From Carettochelys insculpta (Eukaryota > Chordata > Testudines > Carettochelyidae), in assembly GCF_033958435.1 (NCBI RefSeq), contig NC_134161.1, forward strand, positions 7,316,001 through 7,380,000: DNA of 64,000 nucleotides. Reading direction: 5' to 3'. The translations under genes and the position numbers were made by a program. How positions within the stretch are numbered: the first letter of the stretch is position 1; each line of letters begins with the position of its first letter. Shown here piece by piece: positions 45,476 through 55,416 of this stretch. The notes beneath the pieces were generated by a model. It had not been told where the DNA came from. It worked only from the letters and a program-made list of their open reading frames with translations, and ran no database searches.

Positions 45476-46993
45476 ATGGTGGCGTGTATAGACTCTACCT
45501 GCCCAGCTAACATGGGTATAAACTGCCATGTAAATGGTGAGGCCCAGCCCAAGGGAGCAGAGTGCCCATATAACTGAAGTCCCGAGGTCTATCCCCCGCA
45601 TAGTTCACGACATCCCCACACAATAACTCTCCTGTCAACGCTGCTGTTGTTAGCAGTGCAACGTCCCACTGCCTCCCTGCTGCAGTGAAAGGCTCTGGGA
45701 CTGGGGAGACAGCTTAGAAAAGCTCCTGCAGCTGGGAGGCCTTGGAGAAAGGCTCTCGTAGCAGGATGCAGCAGGGAAAGGCTCTGACAGCTCCTCACCG
45801 CCAGAGTCTCTCTGCACTGCCTGTAGCTTTGCACTACTGGCAAATGACTGGAGGCACCCTGCCTGACACTGTGGTGTGTAGACAAAGTCTCAGCTGCATT
45901 GACCAGTGGCGCTGCTTCCCTGACACTTTTCTAGCTGTCCTTGATTTGTGCCTGGTGTAAGCCAATTGGCTTCTCTTGAGTTTCAGACCAAACCGGAGTA
46001 GCAATCATAACAAAAGAGGAGGAGAGCATTTAGAGAAGCTACCTGGGCCAACTTGGCTTTTCATAGCCACCAGACCAAATTCATCCCATGTGCAAGAAGG
46101 ACACCATGCTGCAATGGAGCCCTGGCAGTTTACACCAGGGGGTGTTTGGCCCTGGGAGTATTGAAATATCCCCAATCCTCTGGAGCTAATTTAGAATTTC
46201 CTCTGCTGTCTGCCAGCGTGCCCCGGAGTGGCTCAAAGCCAGCGAGAAAGCGGCGCCTGTGTAGAACACGTCTGGCCATGTCAGATCTCCTGTAAACAGC
46301 GTGATGGCTTAATGACTGACATCACGAAGACATCTTTATCAGGTGCTCTTCAAAAATCCCCAAGGGAAGGCTGTAGGCCTGGCTTCTGCCAGCAGAGAGC
46401 TGCTGGCACAGCTTGACTGAGAACCCAAGTTTCTCCCAACCAGGGTTTGAAATGGGGCTACTGCAAAAAGTTAGTAAATTGTGTACCACTAGCAAACAGG
46501 AACCACAGTGTTGCAGCACAAATCCAGCCTGTCAGAGCAGAGGAGCATTGCAGAGGTTGTGACTGCTAATGCAGTGGGTGAGTGATACATAATGGAAGAG
46601 GTTCGTGGTCTCAGGGCCAGGGGCTAAGATTAAAGGTGCTGCAAATGTGCATTTTAAAGGGAGCAGCTGGGTAGTGGGTTCTGGTGAATAAGGAGAAGTG
46701 TGTGGATGGGGGAACAATTAGGTACCTGCCAAGCTTTGCAACCCCAAAATGAATTGGCTTATCAGGGCTCCAGTCTTTAGGCTTCTTCCCTGCCCTGGGG
46801 GTTTGCACCTCTCAGAATCAAGGTTGGGCTGGGCTTATATCTCTTCTCAAATGAATCCAACCTGGGGTGTCACAGGTCTCATTTCCTCTTCTGGAGTACC
46901 CACCAGTCAAGTGCTCAGAAGTATTTGGACTCCCTCCTCCCATTGATTTCACCACCTTTAAGGGTGTGGGCCCCCATCCCTCCCAAGCTGCAC
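45476..46993. other. Intergenic, nothing recognised
   Basis: No supported genes. A gcagtttacaccagggg phrase near 46127 is of the 'gtgtaaatcagg' repeat type. Confidence 0.45.
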
Positions 46994-47316
46994 CGGTGTT
47001 CCCTCTCAACTTTTCCATCTATAGAACACAAAAGCCAAACTGCCCAAGAAGGCTGTGGAATCTCAGTCACTGGAGATATTTAAGAGCAGTTGCCTGGTCC
47101 TTCCATGAGAGCTGGGGTACTTGGTGATCTCTCAGGGTCCCTTCCAGGTCTAGTATTCTATGATTCTGTGGGTGGGTTTTTTGCATGCAGGCGCAGACTA
47201 AATTTTTATGTGCACTGAGGCAGGCATGGATGTGCCCCCCCGGTAGCATCACAAAACCTAGCTGCTGGTTGGCATCTCCTGAGGGGCCGCACAAGCAGAG
47301 CTTGGAGAGAACACTG
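46994..47316 (+). mobile_element. hAT-like MITE interrupted by a CR1 insertion
   Basis: MITE sequence from cggtgttccctctcaacttt to ccatctat (46994-47023) is interrupted. It resumes at gcgcagactaaatttttatg and runs through tgcactgaggcaggc to the right end gagagaacactg at 47316. The intervening bases are the CR1 3' fragment listed separately. Flanking 8-mers do not match. Confidence 0.75.
47030..47170 (+). mobile_element. CR1 LINE 3' end nested in MITE
   Basis: It contains aaactgcccaagaaggctgt, ggaatctcagtcactggaga, tatttaagagcag, then ctcagggtcccttccaggtc and the terminus tagtattctatgattctgtg. This is the last part of the CR1 coding region plus 3' UTR, 5'-truncated. A deletion relative to the 48178 copy removes part of the middle. 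Confidence 0.8.
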
Positions 47317-48177
47317 GTGCCTTCTGGCTGAGTGATGCAGACTGAACTGACAAGAAAACACATCAGGTGCCCACCTCCAGCAAGCATTCAACTCACCAAC
47401 ATTTTAATTTGCTGCTTAGCAGAGCCCCAGTACCTGTAATAGAGTCTTATGGAATGTCGCAGTGTGTTCTTGTTGATCACTCTCAACCCCTGAGACCTGT
47501 GTAAGGGCCAACAAGGGAGAAAGGAAATCCCTTTTTTCTCTCTCTGCCTTGGGCTGAATTGCTGAAAGCTAGGGGTTGTGCAGGGCTGTGGGTAAGTGAC
47601 AGCATGGCCTAAGACAGACCTACCACACTGCTCCCACCAGAGTAGGAATGCTGGGAGAGACCTGTCCGGTCTTATAGCCAAGGTGATGAGAGAAGTAATG
47701 CTGGTTGGTTGTGAGAAGCAGCCAGGGATCAGGGTGCACCTGGTGGCTCTCAGTATGACAGAAATATTTGTTCCCGAGGGTTACTCTTGGGGGCTCAATC
47801 GTTCATGGATTTGCCAGGCAGCTTGAGGGCCAGGATGGCTTATTTTGGGACCCCTCCTCTTTGATCTGCCCCTCGCCTCGGTCACTCACCTTCTTGGCAT
47901 GTCCGTGTGGTGTTACGGCAATGAATGAGGTATGCGGCGCTCCATTTGCAGAGCATGTGAAATCTTTCTCCACTGTGGTTTATGGCCATTAGTCTGCATT
48001 GGGATGCTGGCCAGAGGGAACATGCTTCATTGAACTACTCCACTGCCTGTTCAGGATCAGAATTAGACTTTGACTTCGAAAGCCCCACTTGTCAATCTCC
48101 TACCTCTGCGAAACAGGAATCAAAGGCTCCAAAGAGGCTTGTGCAAGCTGTGAAGGGAGAAAGAAATCAGTGTCATC
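47317..48177. other. Intergenic, nothing recognised
   Basis: The open frame that begins at 47982 only becomes recognisable as CR1 after about 48190. Its upstream part is unrelated sequence read in frame. Confidence 0.5.
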
Positions 48178-48780
48178 ATTATTATTGCATTAACAGCAGT
48201 GCTGGGAGCAAGACACAAGAAGACATTCTTCTGCTCTACTCAGTGTGGAGTAGGCCGCAGCTGGAGTGCTGTGTCCAGCTTGGGGTGCCACATTTCAAGA
48301 AAGAGGTGGAGAAATTGGAGAAGGTCCAGAGAAGAGCAACAAGAATGATTAAAGGTCTAGAGACCATGAGCTATGAGAGAAGACTGAAAGAACTGGCCTT
48401 CTTTAATTTAGAAAAGAGAAGACTGAGGTGGAACTTTATAGCAGTTTACAAGTACCTAAAAGGTTTTAAGGAGGAGGGAGGAAAAATGTTCTTCTTGGCC
48501 TCTGAGGATAGGACAAGGAGCAATGGGCTTAAACTGCAGCAAGGGAGGTTTAGGTTGGACATTAGGAAAAAATTTCTAACTGGAAGGGTGGTTAAGCACT
48601 GGAATAAATTGCCGAGGAAGACTGTGGAATTTCCATCACTGGAGATATTTAAGAGCAGGTTAGATAGACCTCTATCGGGGATAATCTAGATGGTGCTTGG
48701 TCCTGCCATGAGGGCAGGGGACTGAACTCGATGACCTCTTGAGGTCCCTTCCAGCTCTAGTGTTCTATGATTCTATGATT
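48178..48780 (+). mobile_element. CR1 LINE, 5'-truncated 3' end
   Basis: The frame from about 48190 to the stop at 48687-48689 encodes the CR1 C-terminus: LYSVWSRPQLE, then EKLEKVQRRATRMIKGLE, SYERRLKEL, EKRRLR, YKYLKG, DRTRSNGLKL and HWNKLP followed by SLEIFKSRLD. This end of the protein lies after the RT catalytic core, so the fragment is inactive. The 3' UTR (48690-48780) includes aggtcccttccagctctagt and ends gttctatgattctatgattt-like repeats, the ATTCTATG tail diagnostic of CR1. The frame has no stops, yet several residues differ from the usual CR1 consensus (for example WSRPQLECCVQLG in place of VRPHLEYCVQFW), so it is moderately old. Confidence 0.9.
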
Positions 48781-48864
48781 ATTGGTCAGGTTAGGTGCTG
48801 TATATACCCACAGTGGGACTGCCCTACCTCAGATAGTTCCCATGTTAAATAAACACATGATGGG

Positions 48865-48988
48865 AAAAGAAACAGAGAAAGGAAACAACTTGCCCAAGGC
48901 TACATAGCAGGTCTGGGGAAGAGTCGGAAATAGATCCTGAGTCTTCTGACATGCAAGCCAGCACCCTAGCTACTAGAAAGCACAGAGT
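48865..48988 (-). repeat. MIR-like core-SINE, antisense
   Basis: It reads aacttgcccaaggctacata, then gcaggtctggggaagagtcg, then tagatcctgagtcttctgac, then ccagcaccctagctactag. This is the exact antisense order of MIR core and head. Confidence 0.7.
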
Positions 48989-49872
48989 CCCATGTCCAAT
49001 CTCAGGAGACACCAGCCAGAGACACCTGAAATCATCTTGCTTGGCTAAATAAATAACACCCCTTGTTTCCTCAGCCCCACAGCAAGCCCTGGTTCTTTCA
49101 TTTTATTTCAGCACCCAAGCCTCAGCCTGAATTTAGTTTCGCTGACAGCAGGGCTGCCTGTCTAATTCAGGATAGCAGGCAGCTCCATCTCTGCACTGCT
49201 AGCATGATGGGAAAGGGTGAGCATTCCACTGATATATCATCTCATGCAGCTCCTCCGAATGTTTCACAAGTTCTGCCCTGGGGTGACTACAGTGAGGTAT
49301 AAAACTTGGGGAGCGTTGGATTAAGTACTGTGTATATACTTTGTGCTGAGCTATGGCGATCGCCTTCTTCTGGGCTCCTTGCCACTGCCTGGGCTTTGAG
49401 ACACCAGAGGGGTTTTATGCTTTTTTTATTATTATTTTTCTTTTATTTTTTAACACTTATTGCTGCTCACAACTGCTGTTCTTGGAGAAGGGTGAATTGT
49501 CGCATTTGAGCTATGAGAGTTTTCCATCTGCCCAGCCACAGTCCCCGGAGGGAGAACTCTCTATTTGTGCACTCGGGATTCAGATATGCAAACATCACAT
49601 TAGCCAAATGGCCCTTGTGGAAAGGCAGTGGAGCTGGGAGAGGGTGTTTGGGGAGAGGGACAATTTAGCTCCATTATTCATGTGCGGGAGAAAACCACTA
49701 GTTCAGCTATCACACTGGAGGAGTCTTTGCTAAATATTTACCTAGAGGCATGGCAGCCTGACAGCATGAGACTTGGGCTACGCCATCATCTGGTGGTTAT
49801 GACACCACTGAAAGGAAGAGGCCTCGCATTCAATGGACCTGTGGTATTTCATATCAGCCGAGGAGCTGGCTC
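48989..49872. other. Intergenic, nothing recognised
   Basis: No supported features; a TTTTTATTATTATTTTTC tract lies near 49423-49441. Confidence 0.5.
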
Positions 49873-49998
49873 ACAAGCTCTTGAGTTCTCATCCTGTCTC
49901 TGGCACTTTATCTGTTATGGCCTGGGGGCTGTCATGTTGCCTTTCCAGGCCTCACTTTTCCTTCCCGTAAAACAAAGGGGATAATAAAAATGGGCTTG
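49873..49998 (+). repeat. MIR-like core-SINE
   Basis: It contains caagctcttgagttctcatc, ctgtctctggcactttatct, ctttccaggcctcacttttc, then cgtaaaacaaaggggataat, in MIR order. Confidence 0.5.
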
Positions 49999-49999
49999 A

Positions 50000-50090
50000 T
50001 TATCTTTCATATGCTAGTGTAAATCAGGACTAAGTCCATTGACGAGGATTCCTCCTGCCTGACACCTTGTGGAGTCATTGACACCTACAA
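50000..50090. repeat. 'gtgtaaatcaggac' repeat
   Basis: It reads atgctagtgtaaatcaggac, then taagtccattgacgaggatt. Same family as 29855, 50560 and 52320. Confidence 0.4.
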
Positions 50091-50559
50091 ATATTCACTC
50101 CACACACATGTAAACGCAAACATGAAGTGTGGTGGGGCATTGCTGTTTACAACCAAGCGTGGCTGGTGCAGGCAGGAGAAGAATCAGGCCACGCCTCTTT
50201 GGGATTTTGTGCCCATTAATCAGTTAGTGTTTGTACAGCTCTTTGAAGCTGAAAGTCTGCACAAGTGCTAAGTATTATTATTAAACAGTGATCCATTAGT
50301 TTTAATCATTGGCTAAGGCCCTGCGGTGTTGTTTTCATCAGCAACACAGAGGTTTCTTTGGTTGCCCAAATACATTTATTAAGGAGACATTACAGCAAAA
50401 GAGTCCATCTGCAGTTCTTGATGAAGTACATATTCTGTAATTATACTCATTATGTTTGGGCTACACCTCTGCATTTAGCAGCTGTGGGAGCATTCGGAGA
50501 TGCGCATTTGCAGATCAGCATCACCTGTGTTTGAGTGGTTTAAGAAACATTGAGCCTCA

Positions 50560-50665
50560 TTCTCCTCCTCTCAGTTTTGCACTGAGGTAACTGCATTGAC
50601 TTCACTAGAACGGCTCCTGTGTTACACCAGCATAACTTGGATTGGGATCAGGCCCCTCAATGGCA
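50560..50665. repeat. 'ttacaccagcataac' repeat
   Basis: It reads gcactgaggtaactgcattg, then acttcactagaacggctcct, then gtgttacaccagcataactt, then gggatcaggcccctc. It is an inverted relative of the same family (direct and inverted versions of gtaact...cattga...ttcactag). Confidence 0.45.
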
Positions 50666-50767
50666 GAGCAAATTCATTCACTGTACTATGTGTCAGGAGC
50701 TCAGCTGGCTCCAGGCATGGTTGCCTAGCAACCCAGTGAGCTCAGCAGGGCCCAATAAACCCTGACT

Positions 50768-51024
50768 AAGGCCTGGCCTGCACAAAGAAATTAGATTGGT
50801 AGCATGAGCTCACCTGGGGGCTTGAGGTAAAAATCCACACTGCTCAAGGACGAAGTTAAGCCCCATAATGCTAGGTCGACAGGAGAATCCCCCCTTCAGC
50901 GTAATTACCGCCACTTGGGGAGATGGACTGTCTGCTCCAGCAAAAGGTCCCTCCTATCAGCATCGGGAGCAGTTTCACTGACGCATCTTGGCTGCAATGT
51001 TTTTTTGAGTTTAGACAAGCTCAG
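50768..51024. mobile_element. GTCTACAC-type MITE, decayed
   Basis: Left end taaggcctggcctgcaca; right end gtttagacaagctcag. The ends are imperfect inverted repeats of a GGCCTGGTCTACACT/AGTGTAGACAAGC-type element. Interior includes taggtcgacaggag. Non-coding. Confidence 0.5.
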
Positions 51025-51639
51025 GTGTACAGAAGAGCCAGCAGATTTACACCTGGTGGCTGGCTGTTCCAGATCTGCTTTCGACCCCGCCCTTCCTCCG
51101 GCTCATGGTTGGTGCCACTCATGCTCTAGTCTAGGCCCTACCTTCCTCAGAGCTCCTGGCTCCTGGCACTGTCTTATCACCTGACCGTAAGTCTGTTTCC
51201 TCCCCTTCGATTCCATTCTTTTTCCTGACTCCTAGCTTCGACTGCTGGTTTGCTCCCTGATCACATCTCCAGGTCTACACTCCTGCTTCCGCTCCAACAC
51301 CCAGGCCAAACCCCTTTTCCAAAAACTAAATCGTACCACCTCCATTCCTGTGTGTTGCGGGGTGTCTTTAGGTATCCTTCCTTCTGGACTCATAGGTGAA
51401 GTCTAACTCATTTGTGTAAAACTGGACTGATTCCTCTTGAGACAACAGAGATTATGCCCATAGATGATGTGAACCTGTAAACCATGCCTGTAAATGAATG
51501 CAGTTATGGTCCTGTGTTGATAGACATGGGCTTGAATCTCACTTACTAATACTAGTGTAAATGAACGATAACTCAGCTGAGCTCAAATAAGTTACACAGG
51601 TATAAAAATTAGAACAAAGCAAATGATGGATTTTTCAAT
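51025..51639. other. Intergenic, with weak 'gtgtaaat' repeat text
   Basis: Phrases such as actagtgtaaatgaacgata and ttacacaggtataaaa around 51540-51610 belong to the self-complementary repeat family. No gene. Confidence 0.4.
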
Positions 51640-51965
51640 TTGGGTGATGAAACAAACAAACAAAACGCCCAAAATTCTGGTTCAATACAAACCAAAATAT
51701 TTTTTTTTCAAAATTTTTCATCAAATTGCAAAACTCAAAACAAACAAAACTGAATCCACCAGCAAGATTTGACCTGGCTCAAAATGAATGATTTTTTCTC
51801 CAGTTTTTCTATTTATTTTGGCAGTTTTGAATATTTTTCATTATTTGTGTTGTTTTTCATTCAATTGGCCACATTTGAAATCAAAATGACTTTGTGGAAC
51901 TAAACATTTGTAAACGAAAAAGTTGAAATGAAACCTTCAGATTTTAATTTCAGCGGGAATCATTT
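51640..51965. repeat. AT-rich 'gaaa...tttt' element, copy 3
   Basis: It contains ttcaaaatttttcatcaaat, ttgaatatttttcattattt and gaaaaagttgaaatgaaacc. Same phrasing type as 31480-31745 and 33085-33480. It directly abuts the tRNA-like relic at 51988. Confidence 0.35.
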
Positions 51966-51987
51966 TGTAAGGCTGACGCACCCACGT

Positions 51988-52059
51988 CGTCGACAAGATG
52001 GGTTGAATCTGCAACCTTAAGGGGTAAAGCCCTACACTCTGCTACATGAGCTAAAAGCC
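51988..52059 (-). other. tRNA-like relic (tRNA pseudogene or SINE head)
   Basis: On the minus strand, an A-box-like tagctcatgtagcagagtg and a B-box-like gattcaaccc are spaced as in a tRNA gene. Between them lies a possible anticodon arm taggg-ctttacc-cctta (five-base stem with one G-T pair, seven-base loop). The loop resembles tRNA-Lys (CTTTTAA) with changes. The acceptor stem does not pair, so it is not a working tRNA. It is either a decayed tRNA-Lys-derived SINE head, as known for turtle SINEs, or a pseudogene. Confidence 0.5.
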
Positions 52060-52319
52060 AGCAGGCTCTCATTCAAGGCTGTTCAGCAGAGACTTCCCTC
52101 TCTCTAGTACATGGTCTCAGTGCGTCTGAGGTCACAGTTTGTTGAACTTGATCCATATTCAATGAATGGTTCCCCCAGCCCCACATGCTTTCCCCCTCCC
52201 AAAGAAAGGTTGAAAAATGTCACCCGTCTCTAGTAAAAGTGAATGTGTAATTACAATCCAAGTGCAGCCGCTTTACATTCTGGCTGTGGTGTTGCTGTGA
52301 GATGTTTGTCTGATCTTCC

Positions 52320-52505
52320 TCTTACACCAGTTTTACACCCACTATAACTCCACAGGGCCAGATGCTTGCGTTTTGTAGGTCAGCTTAGCTTCACTGATGT
52401 CAACAGAGCTGTCAATTTGAACTAGGGGCAGACCTGGCTCATTTATTTCAGTGAGTTTGCTCCTGCTTTACATCAGCTTAAATCAGAACAGAATGAGGCC
52501 CAAGA
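52320..52505. repeat. Self-complementary 'ttacaccag...' repeat
   Basis: It contains cttacaccagttttacaccc, then agcttcactgatgtcaacag, then gctttacatcagcttaaatc and agaatgaggcccaag. Same family as 50560-50665. Confidence 0.4.
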
Positions 52506-52845
52506 TGTTGATGCATATACTTCTTTTCGGATTTCTGTCTGAGACTGATGGTTTTATTTTTTGCAAACATGTTATTAAAAAACCCCACAGGCTACAGAAA
52601 TAGCTTTGCACAATAAAGCCATAAACAGCACACTAAAAAAGTGGAGAGAAAAAACTACCAAGAGAACAAAGCTGGCATATTTCACTGTATTTGACCAATC
52701 AAAAACCCAGTCACGGTATCTCTGAAGACCTGCAGGAGGCTCCTTCTCTTGCAGATATGTACCAATCAGAAGAAATATAACTTATGAAATTGTAAGTTCT
52801 AAATTGAGATTTTTTAATTATATGAGAAATCACTCATTAAGTCTC

Positions 52846-53001
52846 TTATCCATGCAGCATATAATGCATGTTTTGGACGACCCCTTTCCAGAGAGGCCAG
52901 TCTCTTGCCAATGTTGCAGTTTGCTCTATATTAAGGCTGAGGAGGCCGAGGTTGGAAGCCACGACATCCTTCCAGCACGCACAAAAGTCTTCTCCATCCA
53001 T
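52846..53001 (-). pseudogene. Short LINE C-terminal relic, antisense
   Basis: Minus-strand frame of 51 codons from ATG at 53001 to TAA at 52846-52848. Its text WKDVVASNLGLLSLNIE followed by LARDWPLWKGVV fits the common C-terminal pattern of non-LTR retrotransposon proteins (R.RW.D.V..DL..L.L.......LA.DR..W...V), although the usual DR is DW here. It is shorter than many chance frames, but the spacing of W, D, L, LA and W matches the pattern also seen in the 37849-38562 protein (YKDVCKRDL...LADNRSRWR). Tentative. Confidence 0.4.
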
Positions 53002-53961
53002 TATTTGTTGGCTCAGACACATGAAGCTGGTGCAGTGGTATGCAGAGCAGATGGCTAAGCCACCTGAGTCAGCACTGAATCACTTAGGAGGACAGAATCA
53101 GAAATCAGAAGAATAAAGATTCTTCATGCTTTCCTAAATTCTTCATCTCTCCATATGGTGGTTCCTCAGTTAAACCTTGAGGAGGAGGCTTTGAAAGCAG
53201 GCCCAGGGACTCTCTCTTGCTCTGCTGAGCCCCTAACACAACCAAATCTTGATCTTGGTTAGAGTCTCTGAATAATATTGCTACCTGGATCCTCCAACCA
53301 GTGTTGCAGTGTGGCATGGTTTGGTACTTGACAACACTTTAGAGCTATGTAATTCCAATTTAACTTGATCTTGATCCTTAATTATATCACTTGGATTCTT
53401 GCCAGTCCAGTCTACTGAAATAGCTCCTGGACCTTAGGAGAACAGTCACCCGACTTTTGCTCCATTTTCCTTATAAGATTATAGAAAGTGTCTATACATT
53501 ATATCATCTCATTCTGTTGTTGAAGCCAGATTTCCAGACAAGAGAACACAAAGTGTGTGAGTGCGTGTGTGCGAGACAGATGATTACCCAAGATTATGCA
53601 GGTATATGACAGCATGTTGTACGGGGTTATGTATATGCTGGAAATGTGATTGCACATGCCAGGGCTGAGTCTGTTATTCATCTCATTACAGTAGCACCTA
53701 GACCCACCGCTGGGCAGAGGTGCTGTATTGACACACTGTAAGAGACCGTCTCTTTCTGAAGGGGCTCACCATCGATGTAGCTGGGACAGGGAAAAGATGA
53801 ACTGTTATTTCCCATTGTATGGACTGGCCACAGAGTACAGAGGGATTTTAATGGCACATGCCCAAATCCATGCAGAAGCTCGGCAGCGGAGTTAGCAACT
53901 GACCCCAAAGCCAGGGTCTTACTTCCTCTTTAGGCTGGACAAGCTGTGCTTGTCAGGGCTA
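53002..53961. other. Intergenic, nothing firmly recognised
   Basis: A fragment of the ancient repeat (cagtagcacctagacccacc) lies at 53690-53712. No gene. Confidence 0.4.
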
Positions 53962-54258
53962 AGGGCAGGTCTACGCTAGGACGTAAAATCTATTTTTAGA
54001 TATCAAATCCATCAATGAGAATTGCATAGCTGGAGTCGACTTATCCAAAATCAGTTTTTGCTGCTGTCCCCACAGGGGAAGGTTGACGGGAGAAACTCTC
54101 CAATCAACTTCCCTTACTCCTGTGACTGCCAGGAGTACTGGGGTCGACCTCGGCACCTTGACCGTTCAAATTAGTGCAGCCCCATTGGGCACACACAATC
54201 GAGTCCCAGAAGATCAACCACCAGCAAGTCGCTCTTTCCTTTAGTGTAGACATACCCT
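53962..54258. mobile_element. GTCTACAC-type MITE with 17-base termini
   Basis: Left terminus agggcaggtctacgcta. Reverse complement of the right terminus is agggtatgtctacacta; 14 of 17 match. The 297-bp interior includes gctggagtcgacttatcc and ggggtcgacctcgg, gtcgac-rich text typical of this element in turtles. It is non-coding. A two-base TA is adjacent on the left, but the target duplication is unresolved. Confidence 0.75.
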
Positions 54259-55211
54259 AAGAAGCTCACCCAGTACATTGATGATTGCTGGAGTAAGTGT
54301 GTGCAGCTTCACTGCCACATGAGCTGAAGAGCTGACTCTGTACTGGCATTACGTCTTCATACTATCAGCCATCTGTGATCAAGTAGGAATTGTACGGCAG
54401 TCTTTCTAGAGAGGCTCACACACACTTGTGCTTGCAGAGGTGTTGGTTAAGTGCCTTGCTTCGGAAACATGACCTTATCCCTGGGCTATGCTTCCGGAGA
54501 TGCCCTTTGTACCAGCATGCCAGGCCCCTAGTGTACATACAGGCTGCAAGGAAGTTTGCTTCATTTATTTGAGGAGAAGATGGATAAATGGACCTCCACC
54601 CACATGTGGAGAATTAATTCCCTTCTTCTGGCTCCCAATCATTGTGTATGTGAGCTTTAATCATTCTGCTCTTTGTACTAAGCAGGGCCCTTATGATCAG
54701 TTGGAACTCTGAAGTTTTGTTATAAAAATGTAAATGAAATGTATTTCTAAATGACCCCTTTCTTCCTGCCATTCCTCCTTGTGTGCACGCCCACAAAAAG
54801 CACAACAGTGACTGATAACGCTCGTGGCGATCCAGATTCGGCACTGTTTTCTGAAAGAGCCGCACAGTTACCTTTCTTCTCCTAATCAGATTGCTGTTTC
54901 CACTCTTCTGCTTTTTTTCTCTTCCAAAGCAAAAAGAAATGGCCCCAGTACATTCCCAGACACTCTGATCCGATCAGTAGACCGAATGTTCTCTTGATTA
55001 CAGCTCTAAAAATATAGTCAGGACTCGTGGGGAAAATGTTGCTCTCGTGTGGGTTGCATCTCTCTCTCTCTTTCTCCTCCTCCATCCCCACTTTTACAAG
55101 TTAATTTTTATGATATGTCCCCTATGTGTACTAAGCCTGGGCTCTGACTCACGTTTGACACTAAAACTCCCTTTTCATCCACACACAAACAGGTTTGCAA
55201 GCACTCAAGAC
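54259..55211. other. Intergenic, nothing recognised
   Basis: A short tctctctctctctttctcc tract lies at 55060-55079. No gene. Confidence 0.5.
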
Positions 55212-55416
55212 CAATGTTTCTTCTAATCTTTTTTATCTATGTGCAGATTTTGTTCCTCTATGTGCAGAATAAATTTTTATGTGCACTGAGATACGTGCAA
55301 ATTTGCAACACAAGTATAAACAAAAATACAATTTGTGGGTGCTCTGTTAATCAGCTGGGTGAGATTTGATTATCTCCTGAGAAGCTGCACAAGCACACAG
55401 CTTACAGGGAACACTA
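55212..55416 (+). mobile_element. hAT-like MITE (CAGTGTTCCC family) with target duplication
   Basis: Runs from caatgtttcttctaatcttt to cagcttacagggaacacta. Flanks ctcaagac (55204-55211) and ttcaggac (55417-55424) match at 6 of 8 with two transitions. It has the doubled segment (tatgtgcagattttgttc / tatgtgcagaataaattt). Confidence 0.85.

Noticed and set aside
48178..48780. Target duplication for the CR1 copy (attattg on both sides)
   Set aside because: Seven bases in AT-rich sequence could match by chance, and CR1 elements typically lack clear duplications.
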